A stretch of 64,000 nucleotides of DNA from Wurfbainia villosa (GCA_025175895.1 CM046005.1:64380325-64444324), one strand, 5' to 3'; positions 35,144 through 46,839 are shown, counted from the first letter of the stretch. Program-made: numbers and translations. Notes: a model not told the origin generated them from the letters alone.

Positions 35144-36553
35144 GAACAACTTAGTAGCAGTATCAGAAACGAGATGAAGAACCACTGTGGAATTCCAGCA
35201 CCTCAATTTTTATATCACGAAAAACTATTTGTGGTTTTACCTAATGTAAATTTATTATTGGTACAGGGGCACTAGATAATCGAACCTGTTTTTTGATTAT
35301 GGCAAAGACACAAAGTTAAGTTTACATCATTATCTCACGAGCTATCGAGTGTGCAGAAAAGTATTAAAGCTGGAGCTGAAGGCTAGCGACACCCGGAGGA
35401 AGCCGCGGTGGTCAGGCGACACTCGAGTGACTTCGGAAGGAGCAGAAGGAATCGAGTGGAAGGCCGGAAGCGAGAGCTACTATCGAGGTAAGCTCGTGTG
35501 AGTGAGAGATTGTAAGGTCGTGTCCTCTTTACGGGGACGATCGTAGGTGGCGATTCGACTAAGACTTCCTTTGGAAGGTCTAGGTCGAGATCGGACGGTT
35601 AGAAATTGTCGTATTTATCATTTTCCGAGCTAACCTCTTATTGCAGGGAAGTGGCCAAGCTGGCAGTCGACTGCTGGACATGAATCAGTCGATTGATGCC
35701 CATTAGTCGACTGATGGGAGGCATCAGTCGACTGATGGCGACGATTCAGCTTTTGCACTAGGTCAAACCGGATAACGTTTGACGCGGCCACTTCGCGATA
35801 AAATTTGGACAACTTCATGATCCGTTCCGAAAAAAGAGGAGACAAATTCAGAGGCCAAAATCTATAAAAGGAGGGGAGGATTCCATCTCCAAATCACATC
35901 AAGATTATTCATCAAGTGCTCCTACAACGCCAACGCTCCAACACCGTCATAACGCCGACGCGATGACAACCTCAGATCTTCTTCGTCGGCAGCAACATCT
36001 AGTAATTTATTTTAATATTGTATTTATTGTTTTTATTCGTAACGAGGTGAGGTAGGCTTGTTGCCTCATCCTCGTATTCCCGGATTTTGTGATCGTTGTC
36101 TCTTACCTCCAACGAGGAGGAGACGTTATAGTGCTTTGCCCTCCGTACACGGTCTAGGACCGATAGGGCCTTGGAGTAGCAACCGCTGGGTTGTGAACCA
36201 AGTAAAATAAACGTGTCATTTTATTTTTCGCTGTGCTTACTTATTTACTTGTGTCTCAACGAACGAATTCGACGAAAGATTTACGATCGCTATTCACCCC
36301 CCCCCCCTCTAGCGACGCTTCTCGATCCAACATTTATTACCGTTTTTTAATTTATTGGAAAAGCTGTCACGGTGTCTTCAAATGAGTATTTATTTATTTT
36401 CCTTATATTTTGCAATAGATGTGTTTTTCTATTTTAAAAAAAATTGTTGTCGAAAATTAGTACGGACCTCTAACATGAGAAAAATCGCATAAAAGCATTT
36501 AATTTTGAGTTGGCCTTTCTATAACTTGGATGATAAAATCTTTCTTCATCTCG
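35144..36553 (+). repeat. FB-1 internal direct repeat, copy 1 (split by S2)
   Basis: 35144-35255 plus 36338-36553, about 330 bp, from GGAACAACTTAGTAGCAG to TTTCTTCATCTCG. It is repeated at 36889-37216 at over 95% identity by eye. Confidence 0.85.
35256..36332 (+). mobile_element. S2: solo LTR of the Cop-A/B/C family; deepest nested insertion
   Basis: 1,077 bp, TATTGGTACAGGGGCACTAG to CGATCCAACA. Exact target duplication TTTAT at 35251-35255 and 36333-36337. The second FB-1 direct repeat (near 37000) shows the uninterrupted target TAAATTTATTACCG. TATA box TATAAAAG at 35863-35870. Palindromes at about 35663 and 35724. CTATTCACCCCCCCCCC block at the end. Confidence 0.92.
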
Positions 36554-36925
36554 TTTCTGATACTGCTACTAAGTTGTTCCAATTCCAGTATCACTGTGGT
36601 GCTGGAATTGAAATTTCCAGCACCACTGTGGTGCTGGGATTGGAATTCCCAGCACCACAGTGGTGTTGCAATCCCTGCACCACCACTGTGGTGCTGGAAT
36701 TGCGAATTCCAGCACCACTGTGGTGCTGGAATTGCGAATTCCAGCACCACTGTGGTGCTGGAATTGGAATTTCCAGCACCACAGTGGTGTTGCAATCCCA
36801 GCACCACCACTGTGGTGCTGGAAATTCCAATCCCAGCACCACAGTGGTGCTGGAAATTCCAATTCCAGCACCACAGTGATGCTGGAATTGGAACAACTTA
36901 GTAGCAGTATCAGAAACGAGATGAA
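36541..36925. repeat. Palindrome array in FB-1 with 32-bp hairpin units
   Basis: Outer arms 36541-36588 (TTCTTCATCTCGTTTCTGAT..) and 36889-36925 are inverted copies. Between them about nine consecutive hairpins share GTGGTGCTGGAATT and its complement AATTCCAGCACCAC, with an exact 32-bp period at 36687, 36719 and 36751 and variants around. Each unit is a near-perfect palindrome, so long frames are open in several readings on both strands; these are artefacts of the symmetry. Confidence 0.9.
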
Positions 36926-37216
36926 GAACCACTGTGGAATTCCAGCACCTCAATTTTTATATCACGAAAAACTATTTGTGGTTTTACCTAATGTAAATTT
37001 ATTACCGTTTTTTAATTTATTGGAAAAGCTGTCACGGTGTCTTCAAATGAGTATTTATTTATTTTCCTTATATTTTGCAATAGATGTGTTTTTCTATTTA
37101 AAAAAAAATCGTTGTCGAAAATTAGTACGGGCCTCTAACATGAGAAAAATCGCATAAAAGCATTTAATTTTGAGTTGGCCTTTCTATAACTTGGATAAAA
37201 TCTTTCTTCATCTCGC
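36889..37216 (+). repeat. FB-1 internal direct repeat, copy 2
   Basis: Second copy of 35144-36553 without the S2 insertion. Ends TTTCTTCATCTCGC. Confidence 0.85.
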
Positions 37217-37360
37217 TTCGACATCGCATTAAATTTTTCCAATTTCAAAGACTACAAAGTTGGTTGGAATTGCAATTCCAAAGACCACAATGGTGGTGCA
37301 GGATTGCAATAACACTCGTAGCCGAAATTCCAATCCCAAAGATTAATATCGTGGTGCTGG

Positions 37361-37988
37361 AATTGCGAATTCCAGCACCACTACCATCAGTTTCTCAACT
37401 TTTAGTACCATCTTTTTTTCGACACAAGTTAAAATTGGGAGATAAGAGGATTAAAACTAAGTTTCCTCGACATATTAAAAATTTATGTTGTAAGATCTTT
37501 CAGTTTATGTCAAGATTTTGAAATTTGGACTCCTCTAAGTCTATCAATGGGTTTCGGTCAAAACCCATTGATGGTCCTATTCACCTTTTTTTCGATCCAA
37601 TTCAAGTCCATTGAGTTTGAGTAGTGTCTCTCTGTGTATCCGTGACCAAAATTTCTGATATTCGATGTTTTATTAGGAATTCACAACAATATTTCAGAAA
37701 TCAGACCGATATAAATTAAAAATCAGATAAAAAAAGGTGGTGCTGGGAGTTATATTCCCAGGAATAATGTGGTACTGGGATTTGAGTTCCCAGCACCACG
37801 TTTAGATGGTTCGGAATTTCCAATAGTGGCTCGGATGCATGAAAATTCTCTCTCATCATTAAATTATCGCAGGTCTGTTTGGCAGGAGGGGTAAAAGGGG
37901 AATTAAGTACGCGATTTGATAAATCTGAAACTATGGTACGCTTTTTGGGCGATTCCGAACTTTAAGAGCTATGTTTGATAAATTGCCG
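37361..37988 (-). repeat. FB-1 right terminal inverted repeat
   Basis: Inverted copy of 34379-35009, including the 14-bp hairpin around 37545-37578. Confidence 0.88.
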
Positions 37989-39068
37989 AAAGCCTTTACA
38001 TAGTTCGGAGATAACGCTCCTACTCCACGGCGATCCTTAAGGTGGATCAACCCAAGCAATTCCACTAAGAAGCTTTCCTTTACAACACAACTCCTCTTCT
38101 TTACAAAGAATGAAACTTAAGCTTAGAGAGAAGAGGAGGGGATTTAAGATCACTTAGAAAGCTAGAAAACTCATGGAGGCTTTGGAGAAGAATCAGAGAA
38201 TAAGCATTAACCCAAAAAACCCCCACCATCCCTCTTTTTATAGAGAGAGGGCTGATTTTCCCGTTGGAGCATGATCAGTCGACTGATGAACAACATCAGT
38301 CGACTGCCGGCGTGATTAACGACCTCTGAACAGCCGGATTCGTGGGATTTAGAGTCGTTTCATGCAACGACATTCTCATCAGTCGATTGATCCCTTCATC
38401 AGTCGACTGATGAAGTGATCAGTTGAGTGATCACAAGCCGTAGTTGAGTGGGACTCCGTTACGTACTGTTTTGCCTTGATCGGTCGATAGCATCATCGGA
38501 TCGACTACCATTCTAAGGCAAGGTCGATAGTCGAGGTTTCACCCTCGACTCGGTCGAAACGACCGATCGGTGATACATCGTATCAGTCGACTGATACACA
38601 TCAAGTATGAGTATTTCATACTTGATTTCACCCCCTAGACCTAGACTCAACCTTCTAGCTTTTCCTTAAGTCTTGCGCTTCCAGGATCCCTCCGAGTCCG
38701 CGACTTGTTCATCCTTTGCGCTTTGCTTCCAAGAGCTTCCTTCGATTTTGTCATGTCTTGGGTTTTCCTTTGCCAAGGCGTGCTTGGACTTTACGCCGCC
38801 AAGACTATATGCTTGGACTTACGCTGCCAAGACTTGCCTTTGGACTTCCTTTGCCAAGGTCCGTTTGGACTTAATGCCGCCAAGACAACATGTTTGTTCT
38901 TATGCTGCCAAACCTTTACTTTGGACTTCTCTTGCCAAGATCATACTTGGACTTTGCCTTTACCTGTCACTTAATCATGTTCACCATTAGATTACAATTT
39001 GTTGCCTAACTTAGATGATTATCCAAACATCAAAACATATAAATGCTTGGGGCATTGTTGCACCAACA

Positions 39069-40159
39069 ATCTCTCCCTTTTTGATGTTTGGCAATCATTT
39101 AAGTTAGGTCTTTTAAAGATACACATAATCACATAATCATATATCCAATTTCTAACTTAAACATTTCTTCTCCCCCTTTGACATACATCAAAAAGAGAAG
39201 AAATCACATAGTTCATAGAAGAATTGAATATATTATAATCTTGAGCTAAAGTATAGATATGAATTTTAGCTCCCCCTTAATCCAAGATATAGTTCATGAT
39301 GAGTAAACAAAAACATGTGGAGCAAAAGTCTATCAAGTAATTTGAGGATTTAACTTCCAACTTTGCACCAACAATATAACTTTTTGGAATAAGAAGGTTA
39401 CGTTATGTGAAACTCCCCCTAAAACACCGCATTAAACATTCATACAAGTTGTTTATACTCAATATTATCAAGCTATAGTTTTAGATCAACAAGGATACAC
39501 TAAATATCAGAAAATGGAGCTAATTTTTTCAAAAATTGGTTTCGAACGATCACGATCGCTACATCTGTAATACAAAATTTAGCCTTTTCAGTCTAAATTC
39601 AAAAATGCGTCAGAAATTCCAGAAGCCTCAAAAAATCACAAAATTTTGTGTACACATTTATGAAATCATACTTTATCAAGGAAAAATATTTTTAAAAATA
39701 TAAGTTTTCCAGATTTCAATATTGATACAAACTTGGAAACAAGCAAAAGTTCTAAAATTTTGCAAACTTTGTATCACTTTTGTGTTTCACTTGAAAACTA
39801 TTTTTCAAAGTATGATAAACATAGTTTAAAATATGTTTTATTTGACATTTCCAATCATGTTCTTGGAGCTATATGCACATCAATTGTGTATAAGCCTTCC
39901 CAATGATTGGTCCAATGAAGGATCAATGTCTCTAGATGACACTTTGGTCCATAGTAATGCATCATAACAAGCATGATGAACCAAGTGCATCTTTCTAACA
40001 TCTCACATGTTGTCTAAGTTGCTCAATACAAAAATCATGGTTTCTTAGGTATTTTGTGAGATGCTCAAAGGTATAAATCCTAGTATTTCTATAAGATCAT
40101 GCAAACCTATACCTTTACTCAACCAAGCACATTCCAAGTTCTCTCCTAAGTGATGAAAA
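39069..40159 (-). other. Cop-D 3' non-coding region
   Basis: No gene. Minus-strand polypurine tract AAAAAGGGAGAGAT at the LTR edge, further tracts (CTCCCCC) near 39170, 39265 and 39415. An LTR-start copy TGCACCAACA at 39364-39373, identical for 13 bases to this element's own LTR start. Confidence 0.75.
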
Positions 40160-42334
40160 TTATATTTCGGGGAGAGCCTTGGTAAATATGTCGGCTAGGT
40201 TGGACTTGGATTCAATGTAATTAAGCTCAATGTCCCCCTTAGCCACATGATCTCTAATGAAGTGATGTTTCACTTCAATGTGCTTGGTCCTAGAGTGATG
40301 CACCAGATTTTTGGTCAAGTTAATGGTGCTCACATTATCACAAAATACTTTCATGTTGGAGTAAGATAGCTCATAATCCTCTAGGGTATGTTTCATCCAT
40401 AGTAGTTGAGCTACACAACCACCCATAGCCACATATTCGGCCTCGGTGGTAGATAAGGAAACACAAGGTTGCTTCCTACTACTCCAACTAACTAGGGAGG
40501 ACCCAAGAAATTAGCATCCACCACTAGTACTCTTCCGATCCAATTTGCAACCGGCATAATCGGAATCGGTGTACCCAATCAAATCAAACGACCTAGTCCT
40601 AGGGTACCATAAACCTACATTTAGTGTGTCTTTAACATATCTTAAGATTCTCTTAACGGCAACTAAATGAGATTCTTTAGCACATGATTGATACCTAGCA
40701 CACATACCAACCGCAAATAATATGTCGAGTCTACTAGCGGTTAAGTACAAAAGGCTACCAATCATGCTCCTATAAAGTGTAAGATCTATTTGTTTTCCTT
40801 CACTATCACTATCTATTTTAGTATTTGTTGCCATTGGAGTTGAAACCACCTTAGCATTTTCCAAACCAAATTTCTTAATCATTTCCTTAGCATATTTGGT
40901 TTGATAAATATAAATACCTTCACTAGTTTGTTTGACTTGCAATCCTAGGAAGAAGTTTAATTCCCCAACTAGACTCATTTCAAACTCTTTTTCCATATTT
41001 TGAATAAAGTCTTGAAGGAGTTCATCATTTGTTGACCCAAAGATAATGTCATCAACATATACCTGGGCTACAAAGATGTCCTTAGATGTTGACTTTATAA
41101 AGAGAGTTTGATCTATACTACCCCTTTTAAAATCCTTAGAAATTAAGAAAGATGATAATCTTTCATACCATGCCCGGGGAGCTTGTTTCAAACCATACAA
41201 AGCTTTCCTAAGCTTGTATACATGGTTTGGATAGTCCATGTTTTCAAACCCAGGAGGTTGTTCTACATATACCTCTTCCTTAATAAACCCATTTAGGAAT
41301 GCCGATTTGACATCCATTTGATGGAGTTTGAAACCCATAAAGGAGGCATACCCTAAAAGTATTCTAATGGACTCTAACCTAGCAACCGGGGCATATGTTT
41401 CATCATAGTCAAGTCCTTCAACTTGATTAAAACCCCTTGCAACTAATCGTGCTTTATTTCTAGTGATATTTTCTTGGTCATCTAGTTTGTTCCTAAAGAC
41501 CCATCTTGTAGTAACAATGGTGTTTTCACTTGGTCTAGGAACTAACTCCCATACTTGACTCCTTTCAAATTGAGCCAATTCATCTTGCATTGCTAAGATC
41601 CAATCCGGATCAAGTAATGCATCTTTAATTGTTTTGGACTCAATTTGAGAAATTAGAGCTATATGACTAGTGGGATCCCTATGGAATGACCTAGTCCTAA
41701 CTCCTTGAGATAATTCACCCACAATTTGATCTAAGGGGTGACTTTGGTGAACTCTTATGGTTCTAGGAGGTGTACTAATTTGGTTTTGATCATGATCAAC
41801 CTCAATCCTATGCTCATCATCGGAATCATCCCTTACTCCCCCTTGATTCAATCCTCCCCCTTGATTATTACCCCCTAAGGTTAAATCTTGAAATTGTTGG
41901 GTAATTTCTTGATTTTCATTATTAATATCATCATCAATAGGGGATTTCCTAGGGTATGTATTGGAAGTTTCATCAAATTGAACATTTGAAGATTCTTCAA
42001 TCTTTTGAGTCCTTTTATTGTAAACTCTATATCCTACACTAGTGGATAAGTATCCAACTAGGATTCCCTCATCCACTTTGGACTCAAACTTACTTAGGTT
42101 GTCTTTGGTATTTAAGATATAAACTTTACATCCAAAGACCTTAAAATAATGAATTGTTGGAATTGTACCATTCCACAATTCAAATGGAGTTTTTCCTAAA
42201 AACCTATGAATCAATACCCTATTTTGGATATAGCAAGCGGTATTAACCACTTCCGCCCACAAGTAGCTAGGTAAGGAGTATGCATTAAGCATTGTCCTAG
42301 CCGCTTCTTGTAGGGCATGATTTTTCCTTTCCAC
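40160..42334 (-). pseudogene. Cop-D pol: integrase C-terminal part, reverse transcriptase, RNase H
   Basis: One frame from 42334 down to 40160, broken by TAA at about 40511 after STSGGC (a Gln codon in related elements). Counting from 42334: residues 1-120 integrase C-terminal region (TPFELWNG, KVFGCKVY, LVGYLS); a poorly conserved linker; RT from about residue 245, with TRWVFRNKLDD, the catalytic Asp in HQMDVKSAFLNG (about 341), LRKALYGLKQAPRAWY (about 376-391) and the YVDD box at 426-429; RNase H from about 520 with TDSDYAGCKLDRKSTSG (about 589) and the last part STTEAEYVAMGGCVAQLLWM after the stop. RT synthesises cDNA from the element's RNA, and RNase H removes the RNA strand. All key residues are present despite the stop. 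Confidence 0.92.
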
Positions 42335-42724
42335 AACCCCATTTTGTTGGGGTGTTCTAGGACAAGAAAACTCATGTTTGTACCCTTATTCTAAGCAAAA
42401 AGTTGAAAAATTAAAATTCTCAAATTCTCCACCATGATCACTACGGATCCGGTTGATTTTGAGTTTTCATTCATTTTCTACTCTTTTGCTAAATCCTATG
42501 ATTATTCATAAAGTTTCATCTTTATTTTTCAAGAAAAATACCCAAGTAAACCTAGAGAAATCATCTACTATTACCAAGCAATATTTACTACCAATCATAG
42601 AGGGGGTACTATGGCAATCAAATAAATCCATATGTAATAATTCTAACGGTAGAGCTGTACTAAGTAAATTTTTACCTTTGTGTGATGTTTTTGATTGTTT
42701 CCCTTCTTGGCATGCATCACACAT
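42335..42724 (-). pseudogene. Cop-D pol: integrase core
   Basis: Same frame as the RT part. Contains DACQEGKQ (second half of the HHCC zinc finger), LLHMDLFDCHSTPS with the first catalytic Asp, and VIVDDFSRFTWVFFLKNKDE. Nonsense codons follow: TGA after ETL (about 42503), a TGA near 42461 and TAA near 42389. The second catalytic region IRSDHGGEFEN is readable between them. Integrase joins cDNA to the genome. Dead by three stops. Confidence 0.88.
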
Positions 42725-43221
42725 CTTGTCCTTGAGAATTTGACTTTGGGCAACCCTTTGACTAACTTCATTTTTGCTATTTTGGCTATGTTCTTCATGT
42801 TTATGTGTCCTAGCCTCCTATGCCAAAGCCAACTTTCTTCCTCTTTTGCGATAAGACACTTAGTGGAAGCATTAGTAGCATAGGATAAATCAACATAATA
42901 TATATTTGATTTCCTAAAACCTACTAACATGCAATCATTTTGAGTTTTGTGTCTTATAAAACATTTTGAGGAATCAAATTTAACATCAAAGTTTGCATCA
43001 CATAGTTGACTTACACTAAGTAAATTAAATTTCATATTTTTAACTAATAGCACTTTATGAATGGCAAGATTGGGGGATACCTTAATTGTGCCCTTTCCTA
43101 AAATCTTAAGTTTGCCGCTATTACCAAATGAGACTTTTCCTTTGCTAGTGTGGTTGATAGTGGAGAATTTTCTCTCATCCCCGGTCATATGCTTTGAGCA
43201 CCCACTATCAACTATCCACAA
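42710..43221 (-). pseudogene. Cop-D pol: aspartic protease and GAG-pre-integrase domain
   Basis: Starts near the protease active site WIVDSGCSKHMTG (DSG triad). Continues through KVLLVKNMKFNLLSVSQLCD to the pre-integrase zinc finger part SWLWHRRLGHINMKNI. The frame shifts by one base near 42730 (FSRTRC versus the expected FSKDKMCDACQEG), separating it from the integrase frame. The protease would cleave the Gag-Pol precursor. Upstream it nearly abuts the Gag end at 43237. Confidence 0.9.
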
Positions 43222-43236
43222 GCTTGGTTCTTCTAC

Positions 43237-43872
43237 CTATATCACATGAAAAACACAATCCTTAGGCACCCAAATCTTAGGACCACTAGCATCAATTATA
43301 AATTTCTTAGGTACCCATGCCTTTCTCCCCTTGCTTTTAAATATTGATTTTCTACTAACAAGAGATGTAAATGCTACCTCTTTTTCCTTAGGCCTATATC
43401 CTAATCCGGCCTTATTGTAGATAGCCCTTTGATCCTTAATAATCATGTCTAGGTATTTTGAACCATTGGTGAATTTTTCTAAGCATGCTCTTAATTTACC
43501 TATTTCTTTTCTTAACTCATCATTTTCATCCCTAAGAGTACATTCATCAATATCACTAGATGGTTTACCACATGATGAATCTACACTCTTAAGTGATTTG
43601 ATCTCTAATTTTAGATCCTTAATCCTATTTTTCGATCTATTTAAAGCATTTTGTAAACATGCAATAGTTTTGTAAAGTAAATCTACTTTAGGTGAGTTGT
43701 TTACCTCATCATCATCACTTGATGATGATTCATCGCTTGAAGAGGAAGAAGACTCCTCGCTTGAGCTCCCGGCTACTTCCTCCAATGCCATGAGGGCTAG
43801 ATTCCGGGTGGCATGGCAAACTTCTTCATCGTCGAAAGACTCCTCCATGCTTAGAGTGTCCCATGTTTGTGC
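43237..43872 (-). pseudogene. Cop-D Gag, C-terminal part
   Basis: Begins at the S3 insertion edge with AQTWDTLSMEESFDDEEV; the residues before AQTW in this frame come from S3. Ser/Asp-rich acidic stretch (SSSEESSSSSSDESSSSDDDE), then coiled coil (LYKTIACLQNALNRSKNRIKDLKLEI, DENDELRKEIGKLRACLEKF) and the conserved Gag end AIYNKAGLGYRPK..AWVPK..IWVPKDC. A stop lies between it and the protease frame, as usual where Gag and Pol are separated. Confidence 0.85.
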
Positions 43873-45768
43873 TGTAGGGAATTCTCGTATGCCAAATGGC
43901 ATATGCGCAACGGAAAATAGGATCCCTTCCAAGTGATCCATGCGAAAGCAAACTCGTATAAAATAAATTTCTCTAAACCAAACCTATCTTATAGGAGAGT
44001 TCTACCTTTGTTGCGTGCCCTTTGCAATCCCGCTTTTCCTTTCGGTTTGTTGGATCTTTAGCACGTTCAAGTGTCCGTGCCTCTATACGTATCCACACGA
44101 GCACGCTCTTGTCTCACAAAAGGAAAACTAGAAGAGCTCTCCTTTACTTCTTGCTAGAGAAGTCCCTAAAGGAGAGGAAGAGAGGGAAAAGGAGAAAGGA
44201 AGAAGAAGACTCCTCTTCTTGCTATCCTACACTCACAAACACCACACAACAATAAGCTCTCAAGCTCTCTCCAAGCCTTAAGCTCCCAACAACCACACTC
44301 CACAACCACAACAACAATTGCTATCCAAATCATGCTTTGGCCGGCCACTCCATGGGGCCTTTTATAGGGTTGGCAAAACCCTTTCACCTCCTACAATTTA
44401 ATGCAATCCATTGCATTGAGACCCCTTTTGTTTTGGCCGGCCACTTAAGGAGACAAAAACCATTTTGTCCCCTTCCACCTTAACTAGCTTAGGTGGATGC
44501 TTAGGTGGCATGCTCATGTGGCATGCTTATGTGGCATTCTTGTGTGGCATTCATGCATGTTGAATTAATCTTATTAATTCAATTAAGCTTATGTTATCAT
44601 ATTGAATTAATCTTACTAATTCAATTAAGCTTATGTTATCATATTGAATTAATCTTATTAAATCAATAAGGTAACATATTGAATTAATCTCATTAAATCA
44701 ATTAGCTAAAATTCTCATTAAGCTTAAAGTCCAAAAACCATTTTGTACTTAAGCTTATTCCCAAATTATTCTAGTCAAACTAGAATACTCTAATTCCTCT
44801 AATTATCATGCTCTTTGTGTGTGACCCTATAGGCTCTCATAACATTGGCAGTGGACCTAAACTCTTTTAGATACACAAGCAATGAGCGGCATCTAGCAAT
44901 ACATCATTGCTACCCAAGTTACGAGATAAGTCAAGATCCGACTAACCTTTCCGTGACTACTATAATATATGACAGTGTCCTTCTATCCTTGATATCAGAT
45001 TGATCAATGAGGCATAGACCGTGTCATCCTCGATCAATCTATGTGTTTCTTGATCCCTGAGTAAACTAACTCAAACAAATGAGCTCAATATCTCATATTG
45101 ACTCATTCGAGCATGGCCATGCGTTTTAGTAGTTCTACTCAATCAAGGGCCCACCGATATCACTCTGGCCATATGGAAGGGATAGATCCCATCTACATCA
45201 CTCACATCCCTCCGCATAATTTGTTACATACCCAGTAATCGCCTTTATGGTCCACCCTGTTACGGGTGACGTTTGACGATACCAAAGTACATAACTCCTT
45301 ATGTAGGGAACCGTAGTGACTTGTGTCTAAGGACTATTCATACCAATAGTCACATGAGAAAGTTTATGACACTCATATAACGATCCATGAAACTTTCTCA
45401 TGGCGGGTCAGTTCAGTATATATTCTCCAATATATACCCATGTGTCAACTTGATATCATATATCCATGACTTGTGAGATCAAGTCATCAATTGACCTACA
45501 TGCTAGTCTTTATGTATTAATATTGCCCTTGCATATTAATACTCGACTAGGAACATTTAGGAAAGTGTTCTCTACAGCCTCTCATAATCAATTCTGCCAA
45601 TTGATGTGTTGTAGATAAGAACCTACTTTTCTAGGGCATTATTATATTTAAATTAGCTGGCACAAGCAAGATGTAAATATAATAACCAATCCTTTGCCTT
45701 TATAGAATATGATACAAAATGTTCCCTATTCAACCATCACATGATTGGTTCTAGGGCTTTAACTAACA
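43873..45768 (-). mobile_element. S3: solo LTR of a different copia-type family, in the Cop-D gag
   Basis: 1,896 bp. On the minus strand it starts TGTTAGTTAAAGCCC (45768) and ends GAGAATTCCCTACA (43873). Exact target duplication TGTGC at 43868-43872 and 45769-45773. TATA box TATAAAAG at 44359-44366 (minus). Contains a 48-bp tandem repeat (44560-44707) and 16-bp GTGGCAT repeats (44495-44555). No internal coding region, so it is a solo LTR; the exact family is not established. Confidence 0.88.
44495..44710. repeat. Tandem repeats inside S3
   Basis: Four GTGGCAT(G/T)CT units of 14-17 bp, then three to four copies of a unit with ATTGAATTAATCTTATTAA and AGCTTATGTTATCAT (48-bp period, last copies shortened). 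Confidence 0.8.
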
Positions 45769-45773
45769 TGTGC

Positions 45774-46706
45774 CACCATCGCCTCCTTCTTCTTCTTCTC
45801 CTTCTTTTCCTTCTTTTTCTTTTCCTTCTCCTCCTTCTTCTTTAGTTCTGGGCAATTTGGCTTTATATGCCCTTTCTTGTTGCAACCAAAACAAATCACG
45901 TTAGAGGTAGAATTTGAATTATTTGAAGATTTACCTCTTGAGGATTGAAACATCCTCTTCACATCTTTCTTGGTGAGTCTCCTTGACTTCCCACCAAACT
46001 TCTTGACGTAATGTGCCACCTCGCTTGCCAATAACTCATCTTCACTACTTGATGAGTCTTCCTCGGATTCGGATGAGGAGGACACTTCCTTCTTCTCCTT
46101 CTTCTTCTTCTCCTTCTTTCCTACAAAAAGAGCTATACCCTTCTTTTTGGATGAAGTGTTAGCTTGTTCATGTAATTGAAATTCACAAAATAGCTCATCT
46201 AACTTGACTAATGAAAGATCCCTAGAGACCTTATAGGCATCTACCATTGAAGCCCATAAGGTGGTTCTAGGGAAAGCTTGTAACACATACCTTACAAGGT
46301 CTCGGTTGTCGACCTTCTCACCTATAACATGTAGTCCGTTGACTACTTCCTTGAAACGCCCGTGCATTTGGCTCATGGTCTCGTTTGTCTTCATGGTGAA
46401 GCTTTGGAGTTGGCCAATCAAAAGATCTCTCTTGGCCCTTCTTGTTTCTTTGGATCCTTCGTTGAGTTTGATGAGCTTCTCCCAAAGCTCTTTTGCGGAG
46501 TTGAAGGGCTTGACTTTAGAGAGTTGCTCCTTGTATAGACCACATTGAAGTGTGGTCGTTGCTTTTGCATTTGCTTGTGCTTTCTTGGCCATCTCTCTTG
46601 TCCAATCTTTTGTCAGTAGTGGTGCTCTGAATTCGTCGACCGACTTCTCGAAACCATCTACAACACTAAACCAATTCTCAATATCATTCATTAAGTAATA
46701 CTCCAT
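45774..46706 (-). pseudogene. Cop-D Gag, N-terminal and zinc-knuckle part
   Basis: Open from 46706 (MEYYLMNDIENWFSVVDGFE) and without stops up to the S3 edge. The true start is probably further upstream in the leader (46712-46825) and looks damaged. UBN2-like capsid region: LQCGLYKEQLSKVKPFNSAK, LWEKLIKLNEGS, VDNRDLVRYVLQAFPRTTLW, LDELFCEFQLHEQ. Then a Lys-rich and Ser-rich linker and one CCHC knuckle CFGCNKKGHIKPNC, followed by a long Lys/Glu run ending MVAH. It would package element RNA. Split from its C-terminal part by S3. Confidence 0.88.
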
Positions 46707-46825
46707 CCTACCTTTTCAATATCCGAAGTCGTTGCCATCGAAGAACGGAGGCCTCGCCGTGATATACCCCTCTTGAAAAGCCATCTTTGCTCCGGTTGAT
46801 TGCTAGGTCTTCCGATGCGATCCGG

Positions 46826-46839
46826 GCTCTGATACCACT
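46826..46839 (-). other. Primer-binding site of Cop-D
   Basis: GCTCTGATACCACT, complement of AGTGGTATCAGAGC, abutting the right LTR. Confidence 0.92.

Larger units (their letters stand above)
34379..37988. mobile_element. FB-1: non-coding fold-back / Mutator-like element with about 630-bp terminal inverted repeats
   Basis: Starts CGGCAATTTACCAAACAC and ends with the complement of CGGCAATTTATCAAACAT. The inverted repeats extend over 34379-35009 and 37361-37988 at roughly 90% identity. It is flanked by an exact 9-bp duplication AAAGCCTTT (34370-34378, 37989-37997). The undisturbed Cop-D right LTR has this 9-mer once, which fixes the boundaries. A 9-bp duplication suggests a Mutator-type transposase acting in trans. 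The interior has a direct duplication of about 330 bp on either side of a palindrome array. No transposase or other credible gene. Contains solo LTR S2. A hAT origin (8-bp duplication) would require unequal ends and is less likely. Confidence 0.85.
34255..39068 (-). repeat. Cop-D left (3') LTR, split by FB-1
   Basis: LTR pieces 34255-34378 and 37998-39068 (about 1,195 bp, versus 1,208 in the right copy). On the minus strand it starts TGTTGGTGCAACAATGC (39068) and ends GATCACCAACA. TATA box TATAAAAA at 38235-38242 (minus). Palindromes CAGTCGACTG at about 38276, 38302, 38398 and 38585. FB-1 sits between two copies of AAAGCCTTT. Confidence 0.9.

Noticed and set aside
36499..36953. Several overlapping long open frames on both strands (about 100-125 residues, GAGI/STTVVLE repeats)
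   Set aside because: They exist only because the 32-bp palindrome array lacks stop codons in many readings; composition and symmetry argue against a protein.
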